This document shows, in pieces, positions 50,248 through 60,591 of a DNA stretch of 64,000 nt (position 1 is its first letter; the number at the start of each line of letters is the position of its first letter). The notes below the pieces were generated by a model. The model saw only the letters and a list, made by a program, of their open reading frames with translations, was not told the DNA's origin and ran no database searches. Location of the stretch: positions 4,402,001-4,466,000 of the forward strand of contig NZ_CP107918.1 in the NCBI RefSeq assembly GCF_036014195.1, given 5' to 3'. Position numbers and translations under genes: made by a program. Source of the stretch: Streptomyces sp. NBC_00442. Its GTDB lineage: Bacteria > Actinomycetota > Actinomycetes > Streptomycetales > Streptomycetaceae.

Positions 50248-51519
50248 TCAGTCCACCGTGACGGGAACACGGTGACCGACGCCACGCGCCACGGTACGGG
50301 TCGGAGCGGACGGGGCGAGCCGCGAGCGCAGGGCGAGCAGCGTGACCAGGGCCAGCGCCGTGCCCGCCATCGGCACCAGGAATCCGGCGGTCGAGCCGTG
50401 GGCGTCGGCCAGCCGGCCCGCGACCGTGACGGCGGCGGCCTGGCCCAGACCGACCGCTCCGGTCAGCCAGGTGAACGCCTCGGTGCGGGAGGTGGCCGGC
50501 ACCAGGGTCTCGACCAGCGTGTAGCCGGTGATCAGGGCGGGGGCGATGCACAGGCCGACGATCAGCCCGAGGCCGCCGAGCAGCAGGGCGGAGTGGGCCG
50601 CCCACAGTCCGGAGGCCGCCAGGGTCAGCGCCGCGTAGCCGGCGATCAGCCGGACGCGGGGCGAGGACTTCCAGGCGATGGCGCCGCAGGCGATGCCGGC
50701 CAGCATGTTTCCGGCCGCGAAGATGCCGTAGAGGATGCCGTTGATGCCGGGGTTGCCGATCTCTTCCGCGAACGCGGTCAGGGAGACCTGCATACCGCCG
50801 AAGACCGCGCCGATGCCGAGGAAGGCCATCGCCAGGACGCGTACGCCCGGGATGGACAGCGCGGAGGTGTGCTCGAGCTGCTCGTGCTCGGCGGCGCTGC
50901 GCACCGGCGGCTGGGTGGCGCGGCGGGCCGCGAACAGGAGGCCGCCGATGAGGGTCAGGGACGCCTCCGCGACCAGTCCGGCCGCCGGGTGGACGCTGGT
51001 GCACAGGGCGGTCGCGAGGACGGGGCCGATGACGAAGGTGAACTCGTCGGTCACCGACTCGAAGGCCGCGGCGGTCGCCATCAGGGGCGAGCCTTCGAGC
51101 TTGTTCGCCCATCGGGCCCGCACCATGGGGCCGACCTGCGGCACCGAGGCGCCGGTGGGGACGGCCGCGATGAACAGCGCCCACAGCGGAGCGCCGGCCA
51201 GGGCCAGCGCGGTGAGCACGGACACCGAAGCCGCGTGGATCAGCACGCCGGGCACCAGGACGGCGCCCTGCCCGAAGCGGTCCGCGAGCTTGCCGCTCTG
51301 CGGGGCGAACAGGGCCATGGACACGCCGGTGAAGGCGGCCACGGCGCCGGCGCCGCCGTAGGAGCCGGTGGTGTGCTGGACGAGCAGAAGGATGCCGATG
51401 GTGAGCATCGCGAAGGGCTGCCGGGCAGCGAAGCCGGGCAGGAGGAAGGACAGTGCGCCGGGTGTGCGCAGGAGCTGGCCGTAACCGGGCCGCTCGTCAG
51501 AAGTGACCGTGGATGCCAC
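50248..51519 (-). CDS. MFS transporter, sugar-efflux/drug-type (12 helices)
   Basis: 423 residues from GTG 51519 (AAGGCAAGGGG upstream); the extension to 51561 lacks support. Helix pattern with FAPQSGKLADRFGQGAVLVPG (motif A region) and RARWANKLEGSPLMATAAAFESVTDEFTFVIGPVLAT in the middle. It resembles actinomycete MFS exporters of undefined substrate. Downstream genes (fmdB-like) have their own control region. Confidence 0.87.
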   Translation of the reverse strand: MASTVTSDERPGYGQLLRTPGALSFLLPGFAARQPFAMLTIGILLLVQHTTGSYGGAGAVAAFTGVSMALFAPQSGKLADRFGQGAVLVPGVLIHAASVSVLTALALAGAPLWALFIAAVPTGASVPQVGPMVRARWANKLEGSPLMATAAAFESVTDEFTFVIGPVLATALCTSVHPAAGLVAEASLTLIGGLLFAARRATQPPVRSAAEHEQLEHTSALSIPGVRVLAMAFLGIGAVFGGMQVSLTAFAEEIGNPGINGILYGIFAAGNMLAGIACGAIAWKSSPRVRLIAGYAALTLAASGLWAAHSALLLGGLGLIVGLCIAPALITGYTLVETLVPATSRTEAFTWLTGAVGLGQAAAVTVAGRLADAHGSTAGFLVPMAGTALALVTLLALRSRLAPSAPTRTVARGVGHRVPVTVD

Positions 51520-51720
51520 GGCCCCTTGCCTTTCTGCCGCCTGGTAGCGCGCCCCGTGCACGTTTCGTGGGTGCGGGCGTTGCCGAGAGCTGTCCTCTTG
51601 CGCGGAACTGCGGTAGATGCCGAGGGCTGCTGCGGGAAGCTCTCGACCGCCATACGGTCGCGCCAGCTCTGCGTCAGGCAGAGTTGGTCGATCAGTGGTG
51701 TGCCTTCATGATACAGACGT

Positions 51721-51758
51721 TTGGCACTCCGTGCCTACGAATTCGCACGGAGTGCCAA
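51721..51758. terminator. Hairpin after the antiporter gene
   Basis: TTGGCACTCCGTGC and GCACGGAGTGCCAA are perfect 14-bp arms with a 10-base loop. It lies about 45 bases past the stop of the minus-strand antiporter gene and about 200 bases before the MFS start. The outer halves (TTGGCACTC/GAGTGCCAA) resemble CIRCE arms, but the spacing of 20 is wrong for it. Confidence 0.7.
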
Positions 51759-51803
51759 CTTTCGGCCTGTGTTTATTCGGCCGTCACGTGGCTTAACGAG
51801 GCG

Positions 51804-53399
51804 TTACGTGCCGTGACGTCCCGTTCGCCTGGGCTTCGCCTTCCCGGCGGCCTCGTCCGGGCCGCCGGTGCCGAGCCATCCGGCGAGCTTGCCGCCCTCG
51901 CCGACCGCGCGCAGCCGGGACTCGGCGGCGTCGCGCACCGGATCCGTCGCGACCACCAGGAGCTCGTCGCCGTGGCGCAGCATGGTCGTGGGGCCCGGCA
52001 CGAAGCTGGCGTCGTCCCGTACGACCAGGGTGACGGCGGCGCCGGGCGGCAGCCTCAGCTCGTGCACCTCCACACCGTGCATCCGCGACTTGGGCGGGAT
52101 GGACACGGACAGCAGATGGCCGCGCAGCCGCTCCAGAGGGGCGGATTCCACGCCGAGGTCGGCGGCCTCGTCGTCGTCGGAGAGCTGGAGCTTGCGGGCC
52201 AGCCACGGCAGCGTCGGACCCTGGATCAGGGTGTAGACGACGACCAGGATGAAGACGATGTTGAAGATCTTCTCGCTGCCCTCGATCCCGGAGACCATCG
52301 GGATGGTGGCGAGGATGATGGGCACCGCGCCGCGCAGGCCCGCCCAGGACATCAGGGCCTTCTCCTGCCAGGGCAGCCGGAAGGGCACCAGGCTGAGCAG
52401 GACTTCGAGCGGCCGGGCCACCATGGTCAGGACGAGGCCGATGATCACGGCGGGCCAGAAGTCGGCGGCCAGGTTGTGCGGGGTGACCAGCAGGCCGAGC
52501 AGGACGAACATGCCGATCTGGGCGAGCCAGCCGAGGCCGTCGGCGAAACCGCGGGTGGCCGGCCAGTGGGGGAGCTTGGCGTTGCCGAGCACCATGGAGG
52601 CGAGGTAGACCGCGAGGAAGCCGGAGCCGTGCGCGATCGCACCGGCCGCGTACGCGCTGACCGCGATCGCCATCACGGCGATCGGGTAGAGGCCGGAGGC
52701 GGGCAGCGCCACGTGGCGCAGTCCGTACGATCCGAGCCATCCCACCGCGAGACCGATCGAGGCGCCTATGGCCAGCTCCAGGGCTATTTTCCCGACCAGG
52801 AGGTACCAGGAGTCGACCGGGCCCGGCGTGGAGAAGGCGACGACCAGGATGACGACAGGGGCGTCGTTGAAGCCGGACTCGGCCTCCAGGACGCCGGTGA
52901 TGCGCGAGGGCAGCGGCACCTTGCGCAGCACGGAGAAGACGGCCGCCGCGTCCGTGGACGACACCACGGCGCCGATGATCAGCGCCTGTCGCCACTCCAG
53001 GCCCACCAGATAGTGCGCGCCCGCCGCCGTGACGCCCACGCTCACCGCGACGCCGACGAGGGACAGCACCACGGCCGCCGGCAACGCCGGTTTGATCTCC
53101 TTCCACTTGGTGCCCAGGCCGCCCTCGGCCAGGATCACCACCAGTGCGGCATAGCCGATCACCTGCGTCAGTTCGGCGTCGTCGAACCTGACGTTGAAGA
53201 TGCCGTCCTGCCCGATCGCGATCCCTATGCCGAGATACAGGAGCAGGCTGGGGAGCCCGCTGCGCGAAGAGATCCGCACCGCCGCCACGGCGATGAGCAG
53301 AACGAGCGAGCAGATGAGCAGGAGTTCGTTGAGCTGGTGGACAGTCAGTGGCCGATCCTTCCCCTCAGGCGCCGCAGGCACCCCATGAAAATCGTGCAT
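51804..53399 (-). CDS. Cation/proton antiporter with C-terminal TrkA-C (RCK_C) domain
   Basis: 531 residues from ATG 53399. About 13 helices of the Na+/H+ exchanger (CPA) fold, with VVSSTDAAAVFSVLRK, LEAESGFNDAPVVILV (catalytic FND Asp) and SWAGLRGAVPIILATIPM. A cytosolic RCK_C domain follows (LLSVSIPPKSRMHGVEVHELRLPPGAAVTLVVRDD). The CvrA/NhaP2 type moves K+ or Na+ against H+. An alternative CTG start at 53348 has a much better ribosome site (GAGGGGAAGG, 8 bases) and matches the family's usual N-terminus (TVHQLNELLL). Confidence 0.9.
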   Translation of the reverse strand: MHDFHGVPAAPEGKDRPLTVHQLNELLLICSLVLLIAVAAVRISSRSGLPSLLLYLGIGIAIGQDGIFNVRFDDAELTQVIGYAALVVILAEGGLGTKWKEIKPALPAAVVLSLVGVAVSVGVTAAGAHYLVGLEWRQALIIGAVVSSTDAAAVFSVLRKVPLPSRITGVLEAESGFNDAPVVILVVAFSTPGPVDSWYLLVGKIALELAIGASIGLAVGWLGSYGLRHVALPASGLYPIAVMAIAVSAYAAGAIAHGSGFLAVYLASMVLGNAKLPHWPATRGFADGLGWLAQIGMFVLLGLLVTPHNLAADFWPAVIIGLVLTMVARPLEVLLSLVPFRLPWQEKALMSWAGLRGAVPIILATIPMVSGIEGSEKIFNIVFILVVVYTLIQGPTLPWLARKLQLSDDDEAADLGVESAPLERLRGHLLSVSIPPKSRMHGVEVHELRLPPGAAVTLVVRDDASFVPGPTTMLRHGDELLVVATDPVRDAAESRLRAVGEGGKLAGWLGTGGPDEAAGKAKPRRTGRHGT

Positions 53400-53465
53400 C
53401 CCGGAGCGCCGGGTGCGCATCCGGGGGCTCCCTCGGACGCACCTGGTGAAACGTTCCGCCGTCCC

Positions 53466-53483
53466 AAGGTACTTCGTTACCTT
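53466..53483. promoter_or_regulatory. Inverted repeat in divergent region of antiporter and acylase genes
   Basis: AAGGTA-CTTCGT-TACCTT is a perfect 6-bp inverted repeat about 70 bases before the antiporter ATG. It sits in a comparatively AT-rich part of the 254-bp spacer and may be an operator. Confidence 0.4.
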
Positions 53484-53653
53484 ACCTAATCTTTGACGCT
53501 TTCTTTACGTGCGGGCTCCTATGCGCGGTCTTCCGCACGTGCCTGTCCGGCGTCCCTGTATGTGAACGCAGACACCGCGTCAGGGGCTGTCAGCGGCTGC
53601 GCCTATGGTTGCTCCCAGCACTCCTGGACCACCCTGCCCCTCGAAGGACAGCG

Positions 53654-56407
53654 ATGCCCGCCACCACAACCGCCCCTTCCGCCGGTACGACGGCCGGCAA
53701 GACGAGCAGGAAGAGGGGACGCCGCCTCAGGCTGTTCGTGCTCGTCCTGGTGCTGGCGCTGGTCGCGGGCGTCGCCTACGGCGCGTACTGGGGAGTCAGT
53801 ACCGTGCGCGCCTCCTTCCCGCAGACCACCGGCACCCTCAAGGTCCCGGGCCTCGCCGGTGAGGTGCAGGTCAAGCGCGACGACTACGGCGTCCCGCAGA
53901 TCTACGCCGACAGCGACGCGGACCTCTTCATGGCCCAGGGCTACGTCCAGGCGCAGGACCGCTTCTACGAGATGGACGTCCGGCGGCACATGACCTCGGG
54001 CCGTCTCTCGGAGATGTTCGGCAGCGGGCAGGTCGACACCGACGCCTTCCTGCGCACGCTCGGCTGGCGCAAGGTCGCACAGCAGGAGTACGACACCAAG
54101 CTGTCGCCCGCCACGAAGAAGTACCTCCAGGCCTACTCGGCGGGGGTGAACGCGTACCTCAAGGGCAAGGACGGCAAGGACATCTCCGTCGAGTACGCGG
54201 CGCTGAACTTCACCAACGACTACAAGCCCGAGGCCTGGACGCCGGTCGACTCGGTGGCCTGGCTCAAGGCGATGGCCTGGGACCTGCGCGGCAACATGCA
54301 GGACGAGATCGACCGCTCCCTGATGACGAGCCGGCTCAGCCCGCAGCAGATCAAGGACCTGTATCCGGCCTACCCCTCGGCCACCCACCGCCCCATCGTC
54401 GACGAGGGCTCGTACAACAAGGCGACCGGCAAGTTCGATCCCCAGCGCGCCTCCACGGCCTCCGACGGCACCTCTGGCACCGCGCAGGGCGCCCTGGAGG
54501 GCATGCAGAGCCAGCTCTCGTCGCTCTCCGACACCCTGGACAAGATCCCTTCGCTGCTCGGGCCCAACGGCAGCGGCATCGGCTCCAACTCCTGGGTGGT
54601 GTCGGGCAAGTACACGACGACCGGCATGCCGCTGCTCGCCAACGACCCGCACCTCGCGCCGATGATGCCCTCGCTCTGGTACCAGATGGGCCTGCACTGC
54701 CGGACGATCTCCAGCACGTGCGGCTACGACGTCGCCGGCTACACGTTCTCCGGCATGCCCGGCGTGATCATCGGCCACAACCAGGACGTCTCCTGGGGCT
54801 TCACCAACCTCGGCGCCGACGTGACCGACCTGTACCTGGAGAAGATCTCCGGCAACAACTACCTCTACGACAACCAGGAGAAGCCCCTCGCCACCCGCGA
54901 GGAGGTCATCAAGGTCGCCGGAGGATCCAGCAAGACCATCACCGTCCGCGAGACCAACAACGGCCCCCTGGTCTCCGACCGCGACGACGAGCTGGAGAAG
55001 GTCGGCCAGAAGGCGCCCGTCAACACCGCCGCCCCCGACCGGGGCGCCGGCTACGCGGTGGCCCTGAGATGGACGGCGCTCGACCCCGGCAAGTCCATGG
55101 ACGCCGTGTTCGCGCTCGACAAGGCCAACGACTTCAAGTCCTTCCGGGCCGCGGCCAAGGACTTCGAGGTGCCCTCGCAGAACCTGATCTACGCCGACAC
55201 CAAGGGCCACATCGGCTACCAGGCGCCCGGCAGGATCCCGGTGCGCGCCGAGGGCGTCGACGGCACCATGCCGGCGCCCGGCTGGGACTCCAAGTACACG
55301 TGGAAGAAGGGGTACGTCCCCTTCGACGCGCTGCCGTACGAGTACGACCCCAAGCGCGGCTTCATCGTCACCGCCAACCAGGCCGTGATCGACGAGAAGA
55401 AGTACCCGTACCTGCTCACCAAGGACTGGGGCTACGGCACCCGCAGCCAGCGGATCAACGACCTCATCGAGTCGAAGATCAAGGGCGGCGGGAAGATCTC
55501 CACCGAGGACATGCAGAAGATGCAGATGGACAACAGCAGCGAGATCGCCGCGCTGCTGACGCCCGCCCTGCTGAAGATCAACGTGTCGGACCCGTCGGTG
55601 CGCGAGGCGCAGAAGCTCCTCGAGGGCTGGGACTACACCCAGGAGAACGACTCGGCGGCCGCCGCCTACTTCAACTCGGTGTGGCGCAACGTCCTGAAGC
55701 TGGCGTTCGGCAACAAGCTGCCGAAGGAGCTGCGCCCCAAGGGCGAGTGCCTGTACGTCACCCCGCCGGTCGGCACGGGGCCGGTCGACGACCCCGACAA
55801 GAAGGTCCAGGAGTGCGGCGAGCGCGACGGCGACTCGGCGCAGCCCGACGGCGGTGACCGCTGGTTCGAGGTCGTGCGCAAGATCTTCAACGACCAGAAC
55901 AACACCTGGTGGAAGGCGCCCGCGACCCGTCTGGACAAGGCCACCTCGACCCGCGACGAACTGCTGGCCCGAGCCATGAAGGACGCCCGCTGGGAGCTGA
56001 CCGCCAAGCTCGGCAAGGACACCACGAGCTGGACCTGGGGCCGGCTGCACCAGCTGATGCTGAAGAACCAGACCCTCGGCACCGAGGGGCCGGGCTTCCT
56101 GCAGTACATCCTCAACCGGGGCCCGTGGAACCTGGGCGGCGGCGAGGCCGCGGTCGACGCCACTGGCTGGAACGCCGCCAGCGGTGACTACGGCGTCACC
56201 TGGGTGCCCTCGATGCGGATGGTCGTCAACCTCAAGGACCTCGACAAGTCCAAGTGGATCAACCTCACCGGCGCCTCGGGCCACGCCTATAGCGCGCACT
56301 ACTCGGACCAGACCGAGAAGTGGGCCAAGGGTGAGCTCCTGGACTGGTCGTTCAGCGGGAAGGCGGTCGACGCGTCAACCGTCGACACACTGAAGCTCAC
56401 GCCGTAG
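53654..56407 (+). CDS. Penicillin acylase-family N-terminal nucleophile hydrolase
   Basis: 917 residues from ATG 53654 (GAAGGACAGCG). A single N-terminal membrane helix (LRLFVLVLVLALVAGVAYGAYW) serves as signal/anchor. The alpha segment holds RDDYGVPQIYADSDADLFMAQGYVQAQDRFYEMD. Autocleavage should occur before Ser311 in GIGSNSWVVSG, making that serine the nucleophile; HNQDVSWGFTNLGADVTDLY and an Asn-rich NNGPLVSD follow in the beta chain. Members cleave amides such as acyl-homoserine lactones or beta-lactam side chains; substrate unknown. Surface-located. Confidence 0.93.
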   Translation: MPATTTAPSAGTTAGKTSRKRGRRLRLFVLVLVLALVAGVAYGAYWGVSTVRASFPQTTGTLKVPGLAGEVQVKRDDYGVPQIYADSDADLFMAQGYVQAQDRFYEMDVRRHMTSGRLSEMFGSGQVDTDAFLRTLGWRKVAQQEYDTKLSPATKKYLQAYSAGVNAYLKGKDGKDISVEYAALNFTNDYKPEAWTPVDSVAWLKAMAWDLRGNMQDEIDRSLMTSRLSPQQIKDLYPAYPSATHRPIVDEGSYNKATGKFDPQRASTASDGTSGTAQGALEGMQSQLSSLSDTLDKIPSLLGPNGSGIGSNSWVVSGKYTTTGMPLLANDPHLAPMMPSLWYQMGLHCRTISSTCGYDVAGYTFSGMPGVIIGHNQDVSWGFTNLGADVTDLYLEKISGNNYLYDNQEKPLATREEVIKVAGGSSKTITVRETNNGPLVSDRDDELEKVGQKAPVNTAAPDRGAGYAVALRWTALDPGKSMDAVFALDKANDFKSFRAAAKDFEVPSQNLIYADTKGHIGYQAPGRIPVRAEGVDGTMPAPGWDSKYTWKKGYVPFDALPYEYDPKRGFIVTANQAVIDEKKYPYLLTKDWGYGTRSQRINDLIESKIKGGGKISTEDMQKMQMDNSSEIAALLTPALLKINVSDPSVREAQKLLEGWDYTQENDSAAAAYFNSVWRNVLKLAFGNKLPKELRPKGECLYVTPPVGTGPVDDPDKKVQECGERDGDSAQPDGGDRWFEVVRKIFNDQNNTWWKAPATRLDKATSTRDELLARAMKDARWELTAKLGKDTTSWTWGRLHQLMLKNQTLGTEGPGFLQYILNRGPWNLGGGEAAVDATGWNAASGDYGVTWVPSMRMVVNLKDLDKSKWINLTGASGHAYSAHYSDQTEKWAKGELLDWSFSGKAVDASTVDTLKLTP

Positions 56408-56416
56408 TACAGGCGC

Positions 56417-56998
56417 TCACGCGGGAAAGCGCGTCACCCCGTAGGGGGTGACGACGGCCTGCACGGGGTGGTCGTGCGGTTCCTCCGGGACCCGCGCGAC
56501 CACCTCGTTCGCGTACAGGAGCACCACCAGGGCGGGCGCCGTCCCGGATGCCTCGATGCGGGCGAGGACCCGGTCGTAGGAGCCGCCGCCGCGGCCGAGC
56601 CGCATGCCGCGCGCGTCCACGGCGAGACCGGGCAGCAGTACGGCGTCGGCGCCCGTCACGGCGTCCGGGCCGAGCCGTTCGCCGTCGGGTTCCAGGAGCC
56701 CGCGCCCGGCGGGCAGCAAGTGCTCCGGCCCGGCGTAGGCGGCCCAGTCGAGGTCGTTGTCGGCGAGCAGCACCGGAAGCAGCACCCGCACCCCGCGGGC
56801 GTGGAGCGAGTGGACCAGGGCGCGGGTGCCGGGCTCGCGGCCCACCGACACGTATGCGGCCACCGTGGTGGCCGCGGCGAGTTCGGGCAGGGCCAGTGCC
56901 CGGTCGGCGAGCTCCAGGGACGCCGCGAGCAGCTCGTCGTCCTTCAGCCGCTTCCTGGCGTCGAGGAGGCTGCGCCGCAAGAGGGCCTTTTCGGACAT
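56417..56998 (-). CDS. 5-formyltetrahydrofolate cyclo-ligase
   Basis: 193 residues from ATG 56998. The ATP-binding C-terminal motif DARGMRLGRGGGSYDRVL and N-terminal KALLRRSLLDARKRL are diagnostic. It converts 5-formyl-THF with ATP to 5,10-methenyl-THF. It converges on the acylase gene with a 9-base gap and diverges from galU. The 104-bp spacer to galU is AT-richer than its surroundings; a TAGGGT hexamer ends six bases before the galU ATG. Confidence 0.93.
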   Translation of the reverse strand: MSEKALLRRSLLDARKRLKDDELLAASLELADRALALPELAAATTVAAYVSVGREPGTRALVHSLHARGVRVLLPVLLADNDLDWAAYAGPEHLLPAGRGLLEPDGERLGPDAVTGADAVLLPGLAVDARGMRLGRGGGSYDRVLARIEASGTAPALVVLLYANEVVARVPEEPHDHPVQAVVTPYGVTRFPA

Positions 56999-57102
56999 GT
57001 GATCACACACCGTGTTTCTGTAATCCCCTCAAATGCGCGGATAAGAGAGCGAATTCACCGGAGAATAATCTTCCGCACATACGCAGCGGATAGGGTGCCC
57101 GC

Positions 57103-58005
57103 ATGACTCAGTCGCCCCCACGGATCACCAAGGCTGTCATCCCCGCCGCCGGGCTCGGCACCCGGTTCCTTCCGGCCACCAAGGCCACGCCGAAGGAAAT
57201 GCTGCCGGTGGTGGACAAGCCCGCCATCCAGTACGTGGTGGAGGAGGCGGTCGCGGCGGGCCTGTCGGACGTGTTGATGGTGACCGGCCGCAACAAGCGT
57301 CCCCTGGAGGACCACTTCGACCGGAACTACGAGCTGGAGTCGGCACTGACCCGCAAGGGTGACGCGGACCGGCTCGCCAAGGTGCAGGAGTCCAGCGACC
57401 TGGCGGCCATCCACTACGTACGCCAGGGCGACCCGCGCGGCCTCGGCCACGCGGTGCTGTGCGCCGCGCCGCACGTGGGCGAGCAGCCCTTCGCCGTCCT
57501 CCTGGGCGACGACCTGATCGACGCCCGCGACCAGTTGCTCTCGCGGATGGTGGAGATCCAGGAACACGAGGGCGGCAGCGTGATCGCGCTCATGGAGGTC
57601 GACCCCGAACAGATCCACCTCTACGGCTGCGCCGCCGTCGAAACCACCGCCGAGAGTGACGTCGTGCGGGTCACCGGGCTCGTCGAGAAGCCGGAGCCGG
57701 CCGAGGCGCCCTCCAACCTCGCCGTGATCGGCCGCTACGTCCTCGACCCGGCCGTGTTCACCGTGCTGCGCACCACCGAGCCCGGCCGCGGCGGCGAGAT
57801 CCAGCTCACCGACGCGCTCCAGCAGATGGCCGCCGACGAGTCGATCGGCGGCCCGGTGCACGGAGTCGTCTTCAAGGGCCGCCGCTACGACACCGGCGAT
57901 CGCGGAGACTATCTGCGAGCCATTGTCAGACTGGCGTGCGAACGTGAAGACCTGGGCCCGGACTTCAAGGCCTGGCTTCGCCGGTACGTCACCGAGGAGA
58001 TGTAG
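57103..58005 (+). CDS. galU: UTP-glucose-1-phosphate uridylyltransferase
   Basis: 300 residues. The nucleotide-binding VIPAAGLGTRFLPATKATPKEMLPVVDKPAIQYVVEEA is characteristic. Further GalU motifs: RQGDPRGLGHAVLCA, LLGDDLID, VTGLVEKPEPAEAPSNLAVIGRYVLDPAVF. It makes UDP-glucose for cell-surface and storage sugars. The -10-like TAGGGT lies only six bases before the ATG and no ribosome site is visible, so the transcript is probably leaderless. First gene of galU-moeA-moaC-mogA. Confidence 0.95.
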   Translation: MTQSPPRITKAVIPAAGLGTRFLPATKATPKEMLPVVDKPAIQYVVEEAVAAGLSDVLMVTGRNKRPLEDHFDRNYELESALTRKGDADRLAKVQESSDLAAIHYVRQGDPRGLGHAVLCAAPHVGEQPFAVLLGDDLIDARDQLLSRMVEIQEHEGGSVIALMEVDPEQIHLYGCAAVETTAESDVVRVTGLVEKPEPAEAPSNLAVIGRYVLDPAVFTVLRTTEPGRGGEIQLTDALQQMAADESIGGPVHGVVFKGRRYDTGDRGDYLRAIVRLACEREDLGPDFKAWLRRYVTEEM

Positions 58006-58011
58006 GCACCC

Positions 58012-59313
58012 GTGAGCAACACGACCTGGTCGGTGGACGAGCACCTGGACGACATCCTCGCCGCGGTCCGCCCGCTCGAACCCATCGACCTGCAACTGCC
58101 CGACGCCCAGGGCTGTGTCCTGGTCGAGGACGTCATGGTGCCCCTCGCCCTGCCGCCCTTCGACAACAGCTCGATGGACGGTTACGCGGTGCGGGTCACC
58201 GATGTCGCGGGCGCCAGCGAGGAGTTCCCCGCGGTGCTCACCGTCATCGGTGACGTCGCGGCGGGCAGCGGCGACCTTCCGACCGTGGGCCCCGGCCAGG
58301 CCGCACGGATCATGACCGGTGCCCCGCTGCCGCCCGGCGCCGAGGCCGTCGTCCCCGTCGAGTGGACCGACGGCGGGACCGGCCAGGGCGCCGCCACCGG
58401 CATGCGCCCCGCGGGCGACGCCCCCGAAGGGGCCAGCGGCGAGGTGCGGGTGCACCGTGCCGCCGAGGCGCGCGCCCACGTCCGGGCCCGCGGCAGCGAC
58501 GTCCAGGCGGGCGACCTCGCCCTCGCGGCGGGCACCGTGCTCGGGCCGCCCCAGATCGGGCTGCTCGCCGCGATCGGCCGCGGCACCGTGACCGTACGGC
58601 CGCGCCCGCGCGTCGTGGTGCTCTCCACCGGCAGCGAACTGGTGCAGCCCGGCGAGCAGTTGGGCGAGGGCCAGATCTACGACTCCAACAGCTTCGCGCT
58701 CGCCGCCGCCGCCCGGGACGCGGGCGCCATCTCCTACCGGGTCGGCGCGGTCACCGACGACGCGGCGGTGCTGCGCGACACCATCGAGGACCAGCTGATC
58801 CGCGCCGATCTGATCGTCACGACCGGCGGGGTCAGCGTCGGCGCGTACGACGTCGTCAAGGAGGCGCTGTCCTCCGTGGGAGACGAGGACGAGCCGGGCA
58901 GCGGCATCGACTTCCGCAAGCTGCGGATGCAGCCCGGCAAGCCCCAGGGTTTCGGCTCGATCGGCCCCGACCACACCCCGCTGCTCGCGCTGCCCGGCAA
59001 CCCGGTGTCCTCCTACGTCTCCTTCGAGCTGTTCGTGCGCCCCGCGATCCGCACCTTGATGGGCATGGACGACGTCCACCGGCCGACCGTCCGCGCCACC
59101 CTGAAGGCGGACAAGGCACTGTCCTCGCCGGACGGCCGGCGCCAGTTCCTGCGCGGCACCTACGACGCGGCTGCGGGCGCCGTCAGCCCCGTGGGCGGCT
59201 CCGGATCCCATCTGATCGCGGCGCTCGCGCTCGCCGACTGCCTCATCGTGATCCCCGAGGACACCACGTCCGCGGAGCCCGACAGCGAGGTCGAAGTGGT
59301 CCTGCTCGGCTGA
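58012..59313 (+). CDS. moeA: Molybdopterin molybdotransferase
   Basis: 433 residues from GTG 58012 (GAGGAG upstream, within the end of galU). MoeA marks: [77 protein letters not shown] and [18 protein letters not shown]. It inserts molybdate into adenylylated molybdopterin. A small Gly/Pro-rich insert ([25 protein letters not shown]) lies in the second domain. Confidence 0.95.
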   Translation: MSNTTWSVDEHLDDILAAVRPLEPIDLQLPDAQGCVLVEDVMVPLALPPFDNSSMDGYAVRVTDVAGASEEFPAVLTVIGDVAAGSGDLPTVGPGQAARIMTGAPLPPGAEAVVPVEWTDGGTGQGAATGMRPAGDAPEGASGEVRVHRAAEARAHVRARGSDVQAGDLALAAGTVLGPPQIGLLAAIGRGTVTVRPRPRVVVLSTGSELVQPGEQLGEGQIYDSNSFALAAAARDAGAISYRVGAVTDDAAVLRDTIEDQLIRADLIVTTGGVSVGAYDVVKEALSSVGDEDEPGSGIDFRKLRMQPGKPQGFGSIGPDHTPLLALPGNPVSSYVSFELFVRPAIRTLMGMDDVHRPTVRATLKADKALSSPDGRRQFLRGTYDAAAGAVSPVGGSGSHLIAALALADCLIVIPEDTTSAEPDSEVEVVLLG

Positions 59314-59372
59314 GTGTCGGCCGATGGGGGTACGGTGTCTGCCCACAGAAGCCGTACCGGGAGCGCCACCGA

Positions 59373-59912
59373 ATGAGTACGACGCAAGGCAGGCTCACGC
59401 ACATCGACGAGGCGGGAGCGGCCCGCATGGTCGACGTCTCGGAGAAGGACGTCACCGCCCGCACCGCCCGCGCGAGCGGCCGCGTGCTCGTCTCGCCGCG
59501 TGTGGTGGAACTCCTGCGCGGCGAGGGCGTGCCCAAGGGCGACGCGCTGGCCACCGCCCGCATCGCGGGGATCATGGGCGCCAAGCGCACCCCCGACCTC
59601 ATCCCGCTGTGCCACCCCCTCGCGGTCTCCGGCGTGAAGCTCGACCTGGCGGTCGCCGACGACGCGGTGGAGATCCTGGCGACGGTGAAGACCACCGACC
59701 GCACGGGCGTCGAGATGGAGGCCCTGACCGCGGTGTCGGTGGCCGCGCTCACCGTCGTCGACATGGTCAAGGCCGTCGACAAGGCCGCCGTCATCACCGA
59801 CATCCGGGTCGAGGAGAAGACCGGCGGCAAGTCCGGCGACTGGAACCGGCCCGGGGAACAGGCCGGAGGCGCGTCCAGCGGCCGGAACCGGCCCGGGGAG
59901 GCCGGATCATGA
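59373..59912 (+). CDS. moaC: Cyclic pyranopterin monophosphate synthase
   Basis: 179 residues from ATG 59373. Diagnostic [49 protein letters not shown] and [25 protein letters not shown]. It completes cPMP synthesis with MoaA. The C-terminal tail has a NRPGE duplication ([16 protein letters not shown]). It overlaps mogA by ATGA. moaA is not in the window. Confidence 0.95.
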   Translation: MSTTQGRLTHIDEAGAARMVDVSEKDVTARTARASGRVLVSPRVVELLRGEGVPKGDALATARIAGIMGAKRTPDLIPLCHPLAVSGVKLDLAVADDAVEILATVKTTDRTGVEMEALTAVSVAALTVVDMVKAVDKAAVITDIRVEEKTGGKSGDWNRPGEQAGGASSGRNRPGEAGS

Positions 59913-60553
59913 CGCCCCCTCAGCCCCACGAAGCGTCCCATTCCCCGCAGCCGGACGCCGCCCCGCAGCCGGCCGCCGCCCCGCGGCAGCCGGGGCCACA
60001 GCCCGCGATCCCGTTCCCGGCGGGCGGCGAAGGCCTCGGCGAGGCGCTCCTCGCGCCGTACGCCGCGCTCGTCGTCACCGCGTCCAACCGTGCGTCCGCC
60101 GGGGTCTACCCGGACACCGGCGGGCCCCTGCTCGCCGAGGGCCTGACCGCGATCGGCTTCGCCGTGGACGGCCCGCTGGTCGTGCCCGACGGCGAGCCCG
60201 TCGAGCAGGCGCTGCGCGCGGGGACGGCCGCCGGGTACGACGTGATCGTCACCACCGGCGGCACCGGCCTGTCGCCCACCGACCGCACCCCCGAGGTCAC
60301 CCGCGCCGTCATCGCGTACGACGTGCCCGGCATCCCCGAGGCCATCCGCGCCGAGGGCCTGGCCAAGGTCCCCACCGCGGCCCTCTCGCGCGGCCTGGCC
60401 GGAGTGGCGGGCGGCCGCACCCTGATCATCAACCTGCCGGGGTCCGCCGGCGGCGTACGTGACGGAATCGCCGTCCTGGAGCGGATCCTGCGGCACGCCG
60501 TGGACCAGATCCGCGGCGGCGACCACCCCAGACCCGCGGGGAGCCCGAGCTGA
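59909..60553 (+). CDS. mogA: Molybdopterin adenylyltransferase (MogA/MoaB)
   Basis: 214 residues from ATG 59909. A 45-residue Pro/Ala/Gln-rich leader precedes the domain starting [27 protein letters not shown], with the MPT-binding [18 protein letters not shown] and [16 protein letters not shown]. It adenylylates molybdopterin for MoeA. MoaB is the alternative name for this group in actinobacteria. Translationally coupled to moaC. Confidence 0.9.
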   Translation: MTPPQPHEASHSPQPDAAPQPAAAPRQPGPQPAIPFPAGGEGLGEALLAPYAALVVTASNRASAGVYPDTGGPLLAEGLTAIGFAVDGPLVVPDGEPVEQALRAGTAAGYDVIVTTGGTGLSPTDRTPEVTRAVIAYDVPGIPEAIRAEGLAKVPTAALSRGLAGVAGGRTLIINLPGSAGGVRDGIAVLERILRHAVDQIRGGDHPRPAGSPS

Positions 60554-60591
60554 ACGTTCCTTCGTGGCCGGTCGAGCTGGCGGAGGGCGAT

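Noticed and set aside
51721..51758. Second CIRCE element
   Set aside because: Outer halves resemble CIRCE arms but are 20 bases apart instead of 9, and the structure is a perfect continuous stem located after a gene end.
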